Below are positions 37,700 through 46,346 of a DNA stretch of 64,000 nucleotides, piece by piece. The first letter of the stretch is position 1; each line of letters starts with the position of its first letter. The notes below the pieces were generated by a model. It searched no databases, had not been told where the DNA came from, and saw only the letters and a program-made list of their open reading frames with translations. The translations under genes were made by a program, and so were the position numbers. The DNA comes from an uncultured Alphaproteobacteria bacterium (GTDB lineage Bacteria; Pseudomonadota; Alphaproteobacteria; HIMB59; GCA-002718135): the NCBI GenBank assembly GCA_902580765.1, contig CACHLW010000005.1, positions 1 to 64,000 on the forward strand, given 5' to 3'.

Positions 37700-38476
37700 T
37701 CAAAGTAAAGTAAGTTTTTTTACTAATTCATTATGAATTTTATTATTTGAAGCAACTAAATCACGAGAATTTGTTTCCCATGCACTTCCATCTATTTTAG
37801 AAATTTTCCCCCCAGCTTCTTTAACTAAAAGAATGCCCGTTGAAACATCCCATAAATTTAGATTTTTTTCCCAAAAACCATCTAATTTACCAGAGGCAAC
37901 ATATGCAAGATCAAGGCCTGCAGAACCGAGTCTTCTTATTCCTGCAGACGATTTTAGGATTTCATCAATCTCACTTAAATAGTTTTTATAAATTCTTTCT
38001 CCAAATGGAAGCCCAGTACCTATCAAGCAATCTGAAAAAATTTGCCTGTTTGATACTCTAAGTCTACTATTATTACACCACGAACCTTTACCCTTAGAAC
38101 TCCAAAAAAATTCGTTTAAAATTGGATTATAAATCACACCGTCTGTGATTTCATCATTTGTCATTTTAGCAACAATTATTCCAACATGAGGTATTCCATG
38201 AATAAAATTAGATGTTCCATCAATGGGATCAATAATAATGGTGTTTTCATCGCCCTTTATTTCACCAGTTTCTTCAGTTATGTAAGTATAATCTGGATAA
38301 TAATATTTTAGAGTTTCTAAAAGTGTTTTTTCTACTTTAATATCTGCATTAGTTACAAAATCTCCAACTGATTTAGATTGTATTTGTAAATTTTCTAATT
38401 CTCCAAAATCTCTTAATAATATTTTACCAGCTTTTTTTACTGCCTTTTCAAAGATATTAATTACAGCAGGCTGCAT
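37700..38476 (-). CDS. suhB: Inositol monophosphatase family protein (SuhB)
   Basis: The 258-residue protein has metal-binding motifs EETGEIKGDENTIIIDPIDGTSNFIHG and LWDVSTGILLVKEAGG, typical of Mg2+-dependent inositol monophosphatase. Bacterial SuhB also takes part in transcription antitermination of rRNA. The start overlaps the efp stop by one base. The efp-suhB pairing is conserved in alphaproteobacteria. Confidence 0.93.
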   Translation of the reverse strand: MQPAVINIFEKAVKKAGKILLRDFGELENLQIQSKSVGDFVTNADIKVEKTLLETLKYYYPDYTYITEETGEIKGDENTIIIDPIDGTSNFIHGIPHVGIIVAKMTNDEITDGVIYNPILNEFFWSSKGKGSWCNNSRLRVSNRQIFSDCLIGTGLPFGERIYKNYLSEIDEILKSSAGIRRLGSAGLDLAYVASGKLDGFWEKNLNLWDVSTGILLVKEAGGKISKIDGSAWETNSRDLVASNNKIHNELVKKLTLL

Positions 38477-39045
38477 TAATTTTTTGATTTTTCGATATAA
38501 CTACCGTCAATTGTACTTATTACTATTTTATCATTAACTGCAATAAATTGCGGTACAGATGTTTTAATATTCTTTTCTAAAGTAGCTGGTTTATATGATG
38601 AAGCAGCTGTTTGACCTTTTACAACACCTTCAGTTTCTATAACAGTTAATTCTACAGTATCAGGTAAGTCAATTCCGACAGGTTTTTCATTATAGAAATT
38701 AATATTAACATTACTATTCTCAACTAAAAATTTTGATAGATCCTCAGTTAATATGTCTGAGCCAAGTTCTATTTGTTCATAAGTTTGTTTATCCATGAAT
38801 ATAAAATTATTATTATCATCATAAAGATATTGAAATTCTTTTTCATCAAGGATAGCTCTTTCTACTGTTTCTGATGATCTAAACCTACTATTCATTTTGG
38901 TACCTTCTCTTATTTCTTTAAGTTCAGCTTGTAAGTAGGCACCACCCTTTCCTGGTTGAGTATGCTGGGTTTTCAAAACTTTCCAAAGTTTGTTATTAAT
39001 TTCTAAAATATTTCCAACTTTAATTTCATTTCCATCTATTTTCAT
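38476..39045 (-). CDS. efp: Translation elongation factor P
   Basis: The 189-residue protein has three OB-like domains; the tip loop THTQPGKGGAYLQ carries the modifiable lysine at residue 33 (equivalent to Lys34 of E. coli, beta-lysylated by EpmA). DGSYIEKSKN ends the third domain. It rescues ribosomes stalled at polyproline. EpmA and EpmB are not in the window. It overlaps the upstream small gene by four bases and suhB by one. Confidence 0.97.
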   Translation of the reverse strand: MKIDGNEIKVGNILEINNKLWKVLKTQHTQPGKGGAYLQAELKEIREGTKMNSRFRSSETVERAILDEKEFQYLYDDNNNFIFMDKQTYEQIELGSDILTEDLSKFLVENSNVNINFYNEKPVGIDLPDTVELTVIETEGVVKGQTAASSYKPATLEKNIKTSVPQFIAVNDKIVISTIDGSYIEKSKN

Positions 39046-39440
39046 AGTTTTATCTTAAGTTTTTTTTGTATATTTTTAATTTTCGTAAGATCTACTACAT
39101 CAAAAGTTGGATTTAATAAAACCTTATTTTTTTTAGCAATTTGATTAATTTTATTTAGGATGATTTTATTATTTTTTAATTTTAAATAATCAATATTTTC
39201 GTGAGTTAATAATATACTAAGACCTTGATCATAGCCTGAGTCGATAAAAAACTTAATATTGTGTGTCTTATATTTATTTTTAATATAGTTTATTAACGTT
39301 CTAAGCCACTCTATTCCAAAACCTTTAATTAAAAAATATTTTATAAATATGACCGAAGTTTTGAACTTTGATTTTCGAAATTCTATTAAATTTTCAATTT
39401 GTATTAGTGTCGATACTGCAAAACAAATTTTTTTAGGCAC
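39042..39440 (-). CDS. Conserved-looking small protein between gap and efp, unknown
   Basis: The 132-residue protein begins KKICFAVSTLIQIENLIEF and contains FFIDSGYDQGLSILLTHENIDYLKLKN. The alternation of short strands and helices with an acid-glycine step (IDSGYD) suggests a fragment of a TIM-barrel-like fold, in the manner of thiamine-phosphate-synthase relatives, but no catalytic motif is clear. Overlaps of one base with gap and four with efp show it is translated with them. I give no function. Confidence 0.7.
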   Translation of the reverse strand: MPKKICFAVSTLIQIENLIEFRKSKFKTSVIFIKYFLIKGFGIEWLRTLINYIKNKYKTHNIKFFIDSGYDQGLSILLTHENIDYLKLKNNKIILNKINQIAKKNKVLLNPTFDVVDLTKIKNIQKKLKIKL

Positions 39441-40444
39441 TAAATAAATTTTTTAAGATTAACCATAGTGTCTACCATTCTATTTGAGAATCCCCATTCA
39501 TTATCATACCAAGATAAAACTCTACAGAATTTATCTTTGACAACTTGTGTTTGACTCATATCAAATACAGAACTGCTTGAATTATGATTAAAATCAATTG
39601 AAACCAGAGGTAATGAGTTTGTTGTTAGTATTCCATTTAATTTTTTAGTTTTTGAAGCTTGAAGAACTATAGAATTAATTTTTTTTGGGTTAGTTTTCTT
39701 CTTACTTACAAATGTAAGATCTATAAGTGAGACATTAGGAGTAGGTACTCGAATAGCTGTTCCATCTAGTTTACCTTTTAATTTTGGTAAGACTAGACTC
39801 AAAGCCTTTGCCGCTCCTGTAGAAGTTGGAATCATCGACTCGGCTGCAGCCCTTGCTCTTCTAAAGTCAGAATGGGTTTGATCAACAGTTCTTTGATCAC
39901 CCGTGTAACTATGAATTGTTGTCATAAAACCACTTTCAATTCCTAATTTTTCATCAAGAACCATAGCTAAAGGAGCAAGACAGTTAGTAGTACAAGATCC
40001 GTTTGAAATTACATTATGATTTTTTTTAATGGTATCGTTATTTACACCTTGAACAATTGTGGCATCTACATTTGAAGCTGGTGCTGAAATAATAACTTTT
40101 TTTGCTCCTGCATTTAAATGAGAAATCGCCTTTTCTTTTGACGTAAAAACACCACTACATTCAAGAACAACATCTACCTTGAGTGATTTCCAAGGAAGGT
40201 TAATAGGATCTCTTTCAGAATAAAAATTAATTTTATGTTTACCAATTTTTAATCCATTTTTGATTGAGCTAATCTCATCTTTAAGAATACCGTGAACACT
40301 GTCATATTTAAGTAAATGAGCACTGCTCTCAACACTTCCTAGTTCATTAATAGCTACAATATTAATATCTTTAGGATTTTTTTCTAATAAAGCTCTAAAA
40401 ACAAGTTTTCCAATTCTTCCAAATCCATTTATTGCAACTTTCAT
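39440..40444 (-). CDS. gap: Glyceraldehyde-3-phosphate dehydrogenase, type I
   Basis: The 334-residue enzyme has the NAD fold MKVAINGFGRIGKLVFRALL, the catalytic cysteine in SNGSCTTNCLAP, and the phosphate-binding STGAAKALSLVLP and WYDNEWGFSNRM. The motif is GSCTTNC where most enzymes have ASCTTNC, a mild change. It serves glycolysis or gluconeogenesis. It follows tkt by 11 bases; the usual downstream pgk is missing here and replaced by a small unknown gene. Confidence 0.98.
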   Translation of the reverse strand: MKVAINGFGRIGKLVFRALLEKNPKDINIVAINELGSVESSAHLLKYDSVHGILKDEISSIKNGLKIGKHKINFYSERDPINLPWKSLKVDVVLECSGVFTSKEKAISHLNAGAKKVIISAPASNVDATIVQGVNNDTIKKNHNVISNGSCTTNCLAPLAMVLDEKLGIESGFMTTIHSYTGDQRTVDQTHSDFRRARAAAESMIPTSTGAAKALSLVLPKLKGKLDGTAIRVPTPNVSLIDLTFVSKKKTNPKKINSIVLQASKTKKLNGILTTNSLPLVSIDFNHNSSSSVFDMSQTQVVKDKFCRVLSWYDNEWGFSNRMVDTMVNLKKFI

Positions 40445-40455
40445 ATTTCTCCTTT

Positions 40456-42432
40456 TTATAAACTTTTAATTATTTTTTCAATTAAGTAATCATCTGTTAT
40501 CTTAAAGTGCTTATATAAATCTTTGTATGGACCACTTTCACCAAAAGTTGACATACCAACAAAATTTTCATTTTTAATATATTTTTCCCAACCATTTATT
40601 ACTCCAGCCTCAATAGCAAAAATAGGTTTATTTCCTAAAATTTCATTTTTATAACCATCATCATTTTTCTCAAACAATTCAAATGAAGACATGCTTACAA
40701 CTCTTATCTTTAAATTATTGTTTTCAAAAAGTTTATTTGATGCAGAGCAAGCAATCTCAACTTCAGAACCAGAAGATAAAATTGTTGCATCATATTCTTT
40801 AAAATCTCTTATTTTATAAGCACCTTTATTTACAAGATTTTCTTTGCGATTATCTTTTTGTAGCATCGGTAGATTCTGTCTTGTTAAAACTAAGATTGTT
40901 GGTCCAGTATTGTTGATTGCACATTCCCATGCTTCTATAGTTTCAATAATATCACAAGGCCTAATGACTGTTAAATTTGGTATAGATCTTAAAGATGCAA
41001 GATGTTCAACAGGTTGATGGGTTGGTCCATCTTCTCCTAATCCTATTGAGTCATGCGTCATTACATAAATAACTGGTATATTCATAATAGCTGATAACCT
41101 AATTGAAGGTCTGCAATAATCGGTAAATACCAAAAACGTTCCTCCGTATGGAATTAAACCTTTATGCAAAGCAATGCCATTCATTACTCCAGCCATTCCA
41201 TGTTCTCTAATGCCGTAATGAATATAATTTCCATTAAAATTATTAGATGTAATTACATTCATATCTTTTGCCTTAGTGTTATTTGATCCAGTAAGATCAG
41301 CAGATCCACCAACAAGATTTTTTTGATAGTTTGAAATTAAATTTAGCGTTAGCTCACTCGATTTTCTTGAAGCACAATTTGTTTTATCATTAAAATGCTC
41401 AGATTTTAATTCATTAAGTTTTTCTGGAATTTGATGATCAATTTTTTGATAAAAACTATCTTTAAAATTTTTACTTTCAATTAATTCTTTGTTTTTTGAT
41501 AACCATGAATTTCTTGATTCTTCATTTCTTTTATAGAAACTTCTCCACTCACATAATAAATCATTTGGAATTTCAAACGGCGAATAATTCCATTCTAATT
41601 TTTTTCTTATTAAACTAATTTCATCTTCACCAAGAGGTGAACCATGTGATGAAGCTGAACCCTCTTTGTTAGGAGAGCCGAAACCAATTTTAGTTTTACA
41701 AGATATAATTGTAGGAGCATCACTTTTTTTTGCTTGAATTATAGCTTGATCAATTTCCTCATATTTATGACCATCTATTTCAATTATATTCCAATTATAA
41801 GCTTCAAATCTTTTTTTCACATTGTCTGAAACTGAAAGATCTGTTGATCCATCTATGGAAATAGAATTATTATCAAAAAACATAATAAGCTTATTTAATT
41901 TCAAATGTCCTGCGAGACTACACGCTTCATGACTTAAACCTTCCATTAAGCATCCATCTCCAGCAAAAACATAAGTAAAATGATCAAATAATTCTTTTCC
42001 ATAATTACTTGATAATTTTTTTTCTGCTAGCGCCATTCCAACTGCATTTGCTAAACCTTGAGACAAAGGCCCAGTAGTTGTTTCTATCCCTTCTGCACTT
42101 CCGTATTCTGGGTGACCTGCAGTTTTATTATGTAATTGTCTAAAATTTTTAATTTGATTTATGTCAATGTCTTTATATCCTGTTAGATACAAACAAGAGT
42201 ATAAAAGCATTGAGCCATGTCCATTTGAAATAATTAATCTATCTCTATCAATCCACTCCGGATCATTCGGATCAAACTTTAAATGATTTTTATAAAGAAC
42301 TGTTGCGATGTCTGCCATACCCATAGGCATACCAGGATGACCAGATTTTGCTTTTTCCACTGCATCCATTGATAAAAATCTAATACAATTTGATAATTGT
42401 CTTAGATTGTTGATATTATTTAAATTATTCAA
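40456..42432 (-). CDS. tkt: Transketolase
   Basis: The 658-residue enzyme has the TPP motif GDGCLMEGLSHEACSLAGHLKLN-type segment (starting GDGCLMEG) and N-terminal SMDAVEKAKSGHPGMPMG; the transketolase pyrimidine domain includes MTHDSIGLGEDGPTHQPVEH. It links the pentose phosphate pathway and glycolysis. It heads the minus-strand operon tkt-gap-unknown-efp-suhB-rpmE and is divergent from the zapA operon over 85 bases. Confidence 0.98.
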   Translation of the reverse strand: MNNLNNINNLRQLSNCIRFLSMDAVEKAKSGHPGMPMGMADIATVLYKNHLKFDPNDPEWIDRDRLIISNGHGSMLLYSCLYLTGYKDIDINQIKNFRQLHNKTAGHPEYGSAEGIETTTGPLSQGLANAVGMALAEKKLSSNYGKELFDHFTYVFAGDGCLMEGLSHEACSLAGHLKLNKLIMFFDNNSISIDGSTDLSVSDNVKKRFEAYNWNIIEIDGHKYEEIDQAIIQAKKSDAPTIISCKTKIGFGSPNKEGSASSHGSPLGEDEISLIRKKLEWNYSPFEIPNDLLCEWRSFYKRNEESRNSWLSKNKELIESKNFKDSFYQKIDHQIPEKLNELKSEHFNDKTNCASRKSSELTLNLISNYQKNLVGGSADLTGSNNTKAKDMNVITSNNFNGNYIHYGIREHGMAGVMNGIALHKGLIPYGGTFLVFTDYCRPSIRLSAIMNIPVIYVMTHDSIGLGEDGPTHQPVEHLASLRSIPNLTVIRPCDIIETIEAWECAINNTGPTILVLTRQNLPMLQKDNRKENLVNKGAYKIRDFKEYDATILSSGSEVEIACSASNKLFENNNLKIRVVSMSSFELFEKNDDGYKNEILGNKPIFAIEAGVINGWEKYIKNENFVGMSTFGESGPYKDLYKHFKITDDYLIEKIIKSL

Positions 42433-42517
42433 ATACTTACCTTTATGGTTGATATAAAATTATTTAATATGGGTTCATTACAGTGACAATTATAAAATTA
42501 CAAACTATAAAATTATA

Positions 42518-42706
42518 ATGAAAATACAAAAAAAAATTACAGTTCTAAGCGAAAACTTAATTAATCTAAGATCAACTTTAGAAGATTTTAAGGATCATCA
42601 TATTTCTAAGAAAGAAAAAATTAAAAATCTTGAAAATGAAATTAAAAATTTACGAAAACAAATGTCCGAGTATATTGATGAATTAGAACTTCTAATTAAG
42701 AAATAA
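42518..42706 (+). CDS. Small coiled-coil protein upstream of zapA
   Basis: The 62-residue protein is one continuous coiled coil (MKIQKKITVLSENLINLRST to YIDELELLIKK). Alphaproteobacteria often have a DUF4164-type coiled-coil protein in this place, between transketolase and zapA, and this may be a short version. It is 2 bases before zapA, so a divisome link is plausible by context only. Confidence 0.65.
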   Translation: MKIQKKITVLSENLINLRSTLEDFKDHHISKKEKIKNLENEIKNLRKQMSEYIDELELLIKK

Positions 42707-42708
42707 CG

Positions 42709-43128
42709 ATGCCTTTTTATAAGACAAAAATTTTAAATAGAGAAATATCCTTAGAATATGAAAAAAAAGATGAAAAAAAAATAATAGATTCAATTAATTT
42801 AATTAATGAAAAAATTGATAATAAATTACAAAATCCAAAATATTCTAATGGAAAAATAAGTGATACTATATTGTTATCACTTCTCTCTATTGAGCTTCAA
42901 GCAGAGCTTTCAGATAAATTAAATGTAGAAAGAAGTTCAGAAGTAAATGATACCAAGAAACAAGAATATCTAAAGAACAATTTAGAACTTAAAGACAAAA
43001 TACTAAAACTACAAAATGAAAAAAAAATTTTAGAAGATGAAAAATTGAAATTAGATCAAGATTTTGATGAAATAAATAAAAAGGTAGAAGGTTTAATTGA
43101 TATAATTAAGAATTCTTATTATGAATAA
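42709..43128 (+). CDS. zapA: Cell division protein ZapA
   Basis: The 139-residue protein has an N-terminal ZapA domain (KTKILNREISLEYEKKDEKKIIDSINLIN and TILLSLLSIELQAEL, the family LLAALNLADE region) and a longer C-terminal coiled coil (about 85-135). ZapA bundles FtsZ filaments at mid-cell. The coiled coil is longer than in E. coli. It is followed by 5-FCL with an 8-base overlap; the 6S RNA gene that often lies between them is absent. Confidence 0.85.
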   Translation: MPFYKTKILNREISLEYEKKDEKKIIDSINLINEKIDNKLQNPKYSNGKISDTILLSLLSIELQAELSDKLNVERSSEVNDTKKQEYLKNNLELKDKILKLQNEKKILEDEKLKLDQDFDEINKKVEGLIDIIKNSYYE

Positions 43129-43702
43129 TATTAAAGATGAAAAATCAATTATCAGAAAAAAACAAAAAATTATAAGAGATAAGATTTTTAATAATAAACC
43201 ATCTCATTTTGCTCTATCTTTGTTTAATGAGCTTTTTGAAAAAATTAACTTTCAAGAAATTAATATAGTTTCTAGTTTTATTTCTATAAATTCTGAGATA
43301 AATACTAAAGAGCTTAACAATCTTATCTTTATTAAAAATAAAATTTTATGTCTCCCAGTAATTGAAAAAAAAAATAGTCATTTAATCTTTAAGCAATTTA
43401 AAAGTGAAGAGAATTTTGTAAAAGGATACATGAATATATCAGAGCCTCAAAATAAAAATAAAATTTTAAATCCTGAATTAATTTTTGTACCTTGTTTAGC
43501 TTTTGATAAGAAGGGAAATAGATTAGGTTATGGTGGAGGTTATTATGACAGGACATTTGCTTATTTAAATAAAATTAATCATCGATTCATCTCTGTAGCT
43601 TATGCATATGAAGAACAAAAGTTAGATTACATACCCATAGACAAATTTGATTTTAAAGTGGATTATGTTATTACTGAAAAAAATTTATATAGTTTTCAAT
43701 GA
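43121..43702 (+). CDS. ygfA: 5-formyltetrahydrofolate cyclo-ligase
   Basis: The 193-residue protein has the ATP-site basic start KSIIRKKQKIIRDKI, FVPCLAFDKKGNRLGYGGGYYDRTF, and a Lys-rich C-terminus. It converts 5-formyl-THF to 5,10-methenyl-THF with ATP, a repair step in folate metabolism. In this window it complements the heavy THF traffic of the demethylase genes. It overlaps zapA by 8 bases and the next gene by four. Confidence 0.93.
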   Translation: MNNIKDEKSIIRKKQKIIRDKIFNNKPSHFALSLFNELFEKINFQEINIVSSFISINSEINTKELNNLIFIKNKILCLPVIEKKNSHLIFKQFKSEENFVKGYMNISEPQNKNKILNPELIFVPCLAFDKKGNRLGYGGGYYDRTFAYLNKINHRFISVAYAYEEQKLDYIPIDKFDFKVDYVITEKNLYSFQ

Positions 43703-44490
43703 AAATTCTTTTTATAGGCGATATTGTAGGTAAGGCGTCACGAAAAAAAATTAAAGAAATTATCCCAACACTCAAATCAAAATATAATACAGACATGATT
43801 ATTGCTAATGGTGAGAATGCTACTTCTGGTTATGGACTTTCAAAAAAGGATGCAGAAGAATTATTTTCTAGCGGAATTGATCTACTTACACTTGGGAATC
43901 ATGCATGGGATCAAAGAGATATGCTTTCTTATATTGAAGAAAATCCAAAAATAATCAGAGCTTTGAATTATCCTGATGGGGTTCCTGGAAAAGGATATTA
44001 TAAGTTTGAACTTTTAAATGGAAAAAAAATTATAGTAGTACAGGTAATGCTCAGATTATTTATGAATTTATCATTAGATGATCCCTTTAAAGGCATAATT
44101 GAATTTCTTCAAAAAGAGAAGTTAGGCAGTACATGTGATGCGATAATTGTTGATATGCATGGTGAAGCAACTTCTGAAAAAAAGGCATTTGGATATTATG
44201 TTGATGGACAAGTTACGGCAGTTTTAGGCACACATACGCATGTGCCAACTGCAGACAGTGTTATTTTACCTAAAGGTACAGCCTATCAAACAGACGTGGG
44301 AATGTCAGGTGATTATAATTCAATAATTGGTTTTGATATGAATAATCCAATACATGGATTTGTTAAGGGGTACAGGGCAGAAGGTAGATTTACACCTGCT
44401 AGTGAAAACATAACAGTATGCGGGGCTTTAATAGAGATTGATACTAATACTGGTTTAGCTAAAAATATCACCCCAATTCAAGAGACATAA
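43699..44490 (+). CDS. YmdB-like metallophosphoesterase (TIGR00282)
   Basis: The 263-residue protein has the family metal ligands in FIGDIVGKASRK, IIANGENATSGYGL, LTLGNHAWDQRDML, IIVDMHGEATSEKKAF and GTHTHVPTADS. Bacillus YmdB is a 2',3'-cyclic nucleotide phosphodiesterase affecting RNA turnover and biofilm formation. The normally conserved MGR in the middle reads MLR here. It overlaps 5-FCL by ATGA, a conserved alphaproteobacterial pairing. Confidence 0.93.
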   Translation: MKILFIGDIVGKASRKKIKEIIPTLKSKYNTDMIIANGENATSGYGLSKKDAEELFSSGIDLLTLGNHAWDQRDMLSYIEENPKIIRALNYPDGVPGKGYYKFELLNGKKIIVVQVMLRLFMNLSLDDPFKGIIEFLQKEKLGSTCDAIIVDMHGEATSEKKAFGYYVDGQVTAVLGTHTHVPTADSVILPKGTAYQTDVGMSGDYNSIIGFDMNNPIHGFVKGYRAEGRFTPASENITVCGALIEIDTNTGLAKNITPIQET

Positions 44491-44496
44491 TTACAT

Positions 44497-44528
44497 ATAT
44501 TAGACACATTTATCTAATATTTTATATC
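44497..44528 (+). terminator. Candidate AT-rich hairpin after ymdB-like gene
   Basis: A perfect 8-base stem, ATATTAGA (44497-44504) and TCTAATAT (44513-44520), closes an 8-base loop and is followed by TTTATATCTTT. The stem is AT-rich and weak, so termination is uncertain. The 78-base gap to yebC holds no tRNA or other gene I can see. Confidence 0.35.
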
Positions 44529-44568
44529 TTTACTAACATCGGATTAAATATTTATAAATCTATTCGTA

Positions 44569-45318
44569 ATGGCAGGGCACTCAAAATTTAAAAATATTAT
44601 GCATCGTAAAGGTGCTCAAGATAAAAAAAGAGCAAAAGTTTTCTCAAGACTTGGAAGAGAAATTTCTGTTGCTGTCAAAGTAGGAGGTGAAGATATTGAG
44701 AGTAATATTAGATTAAGATCTGCAATTTCGTCGGCCAAGTCACTCAATATGCCAAAAGATAATATTGAGAGAGCAATAAAAAAAGGTCAAGGAAATGATC
44801 CTGATAGCAATTATGAAGAAGTAAGATATGAAGGATATGGCCCTGAAGGTATTGCAATAATAGTTGAGGCACTTACAAATAATAAAAATAGAACAGCTGC
44901 TGAGATTAGGTCCTCTTTTAGTAAATATGGAGGTAATTTGGGTGAAACAGGAAGTGTTAGTTTTGGTTTTGATAGATTCGGAAATATCACTCTTGATAAA
45001 AACTTAGTAAAAGAAGATCAACTTCTTGAATTTCTTATTGAAAATAATAGTGAAGATTATGAAATTAATGAAACAGAATATTCAATATACTGTGATCAAA
45101 ACGATTTGCATGAACTTAATGATAAATTAATTAAACAGTATGGTCAGACTAACTCTGCAAATTTAATTTGGAAAAGTAAAAATAACATAAATATTGGAAA
45201 AGATACAGCGAACAAACTATTTAAATTACTTGAAGTTTTAGAAGACAATGACGACGTTCAAGTTGTATCATCAAATTTTGAAGTTGATGATAATGTTCTA
45301 TCTTCACTCACAGCCTAA
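44569..45318 (+). CDS. yebC: YebC/PmpR-family protein
   Basis: The 249-residue protein starts MAGHSKFKNIMHRKGAQDKKRAKVF and contains MPKDNIERAIKKGQG and YEGYGPEGIAIIVEALTNN, all diagnostic. Members act as transcription regulators and, as shown for some, in relieving ribosome stalling at polyproline. It opens the yebC-tol-pal block. The normal next gene, ruvC, is replaced by a small nuclease-like gene after 14 bases. Confidence 0.97.
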   Translation: MAGHSKFKNIMHRKGAQDKKRAKVFSRLGREISVAVKVGGEDIESNIRLRSAISSAKSLNMPKDNIERAIKKGQGNDPDSNYEEVRYEGYGPEGIAIIVEALTNNKNRTAAEIRSSFSKYGGNLGETGSVSFGFDRFGNITLDKNLVKEDQLLEFLIENNSEDYEINETEYSIYCDQNDLHELNDKLIKQYGQTNSANLIWKSKNNINIGKDTANKLFKLLEVLEDNDDVQVVSSNFEVDDNVLSSLTA

Positions 45319-45332
45319 TGAAAGGAATATAG

Positions 45333-45626
45333 ATGCCTGATAAAGCCTGGAAAAAAAGAGAAAGAGATGTTGCAAGTTATTTCAATGGGAAAAGAACACC
45401 TTTGAGCGGGGGTAATGGTAAAGTAACAAGAGCTGATGTAATTCATGAAGACTTATTTATAGAATGTAAACTAAGAGCAAAGCATACAGCAATTAGTTTA
45501 TGGGATGATACAGCAAAACTTGCAAAAGAGGAGGGTAAGACACCAGTAATAGCATTATGTGAAAAAAATAGACCAGGGTTTTGGGTTATGGTTCATAGTA
45601 GTGATCTTGAAAAAATAAAAAAATAA
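45333..45626 (+). CDS. Small PD-(D/E)XK endonuclease-like protein in the ruvCAB position
   Basis: The 97-residue protein shows the nuclease core: Glu10 in KRERDVASYF, Asp35 in TRADVIHEDL, and Glu44-x-Lys46 in FIECKLR, in the order and spacing of the PD-(D/E)XK fold, with TPLSGGNGK between. It resembles small phage or archaeal-type Holliday-junction resolvase and VRR-like nucleases. It lies between yebC and tolQ, where alphaproteobacteria have ruvC-ruvA-ruvB-ybgC. An AGGAATA site precedes the ATG; tolQ follows after 5 bases. A resolvase role is inference; restriction or repair nuclease is the alternative. Confidence 0.72.
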   Translation: MPDKAWKKRERDVASYFNGKRTPLSGGNGKVTRADVIHEDLFIECKLRAKHTAISLWDDTAKLAKEEGKTPVIALCEKNRPGFWVMVHSSDLEKIKK

Positions 45627-45631
45627 TTATT

Positions 45632-46345
45632 ATGGCAGATATTAATAGTACAAATTTATCGACAGAGGCTCCAGATTTTTCAATGCTTGCTCTGTTCATG
45701 CAAGCTGACCTTGTTGTCAAATCTGTAATTATAATTTTAATCTTAGCTTCTATTTATTCTTGGAATGTAATAATTTCAAAAATATTAAGAATTAGACAAT
45801 TAAAAAAACTTGAAAAAGAATTTGAAGATATTTTTTGGTCTGGAAATTCATTTGAAGATTTATACGAAACTTTAAACTTTAATCAGACAGATCCAAAATC
45901 AAAATTGTTTTGCGCTGCAATTCTAGAGTGGAAAAAAAGTAAAACTCAGTTTGAAAATGAGACATCTGATATTAATTCTTTAAAAGATAGAATGATGAGA
46001 TCAATGACAGTGGTTTTTAATAAAGAAAGTGAAAATGTTGAAAGAAATTTAACATTCCTTGCAACTGCTGGATCAACTGCACCTTTTATTGGATTATTTG
46101 GAACAGTATGGGGTATAATGAATAGTTTTAAATCTATTGCAATAGCTCAAAATACAAATTTAGCAGTAGTTGCACCAGGAATTGCCGAGGCCCTTTTTGC
46201 AACTGCATTAGGTCTTTTTGTGGCTATACCTGCTGTAGTTGCGTACAATAAAATCTCAAATGACTTATCAAAATATTTTATATCCTTGGAAACATTTATG
46301 GACGAATTCTCAACAATTTTTTTTAGACAATTAGAGAAAAAATAA
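45632..46345 (+). CDS. tolQ: Tol-Pal system proton channel subunit TolQ
   Basis: The 237-residue protein has three membrane helices (about 22-45, 135-160, 170-195) with NLTFLATAGSTAPFIGLFGTVWGIM and PGIAEALFATALGLFVAIPAV, which are MotA/TolQ/ExbB signatures. With TolR it uses the proton gradient to energise TolA in outer-membrane constriction at division. It is the first of the tolQRAB-pal-cpoB series; tolR follows after one base. Confidence 0.97.
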   Translation: MADINSTNLSTEAPDFSMLALFMQADLVVKSVIIILILASIYSWNVIISKILRIRQLKKLEKEFEDIFWSGNSFEDLYETLNFNQTDPKSKLFCAAILEWKKSKTQFENETSDINSLKDRMMRSMTVVFNKESENVERNLTFLATAGSTAPFIGLFGTVWGIMNSFKSIAIAQNTNLAVVAPGIAEALFATALGLFVAIPAVVAYNKISNDLSKYFISLETFMDEFSTIFFRQLEKK

Positions 46346-46346
46346 A

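Noticed and set aside
42433-42517. Possible 6S RNA or other ncRNA upstream of the zapA operon
   Set aside because: The gap is only 85 bases and no 6S-like long hairpin with central bubble is visible.
44491-44568. tRNA gene before yebC
   Set aside because: No cloverleaf, no T-loop GGTTCRA motif; only a weak AT hairpin.
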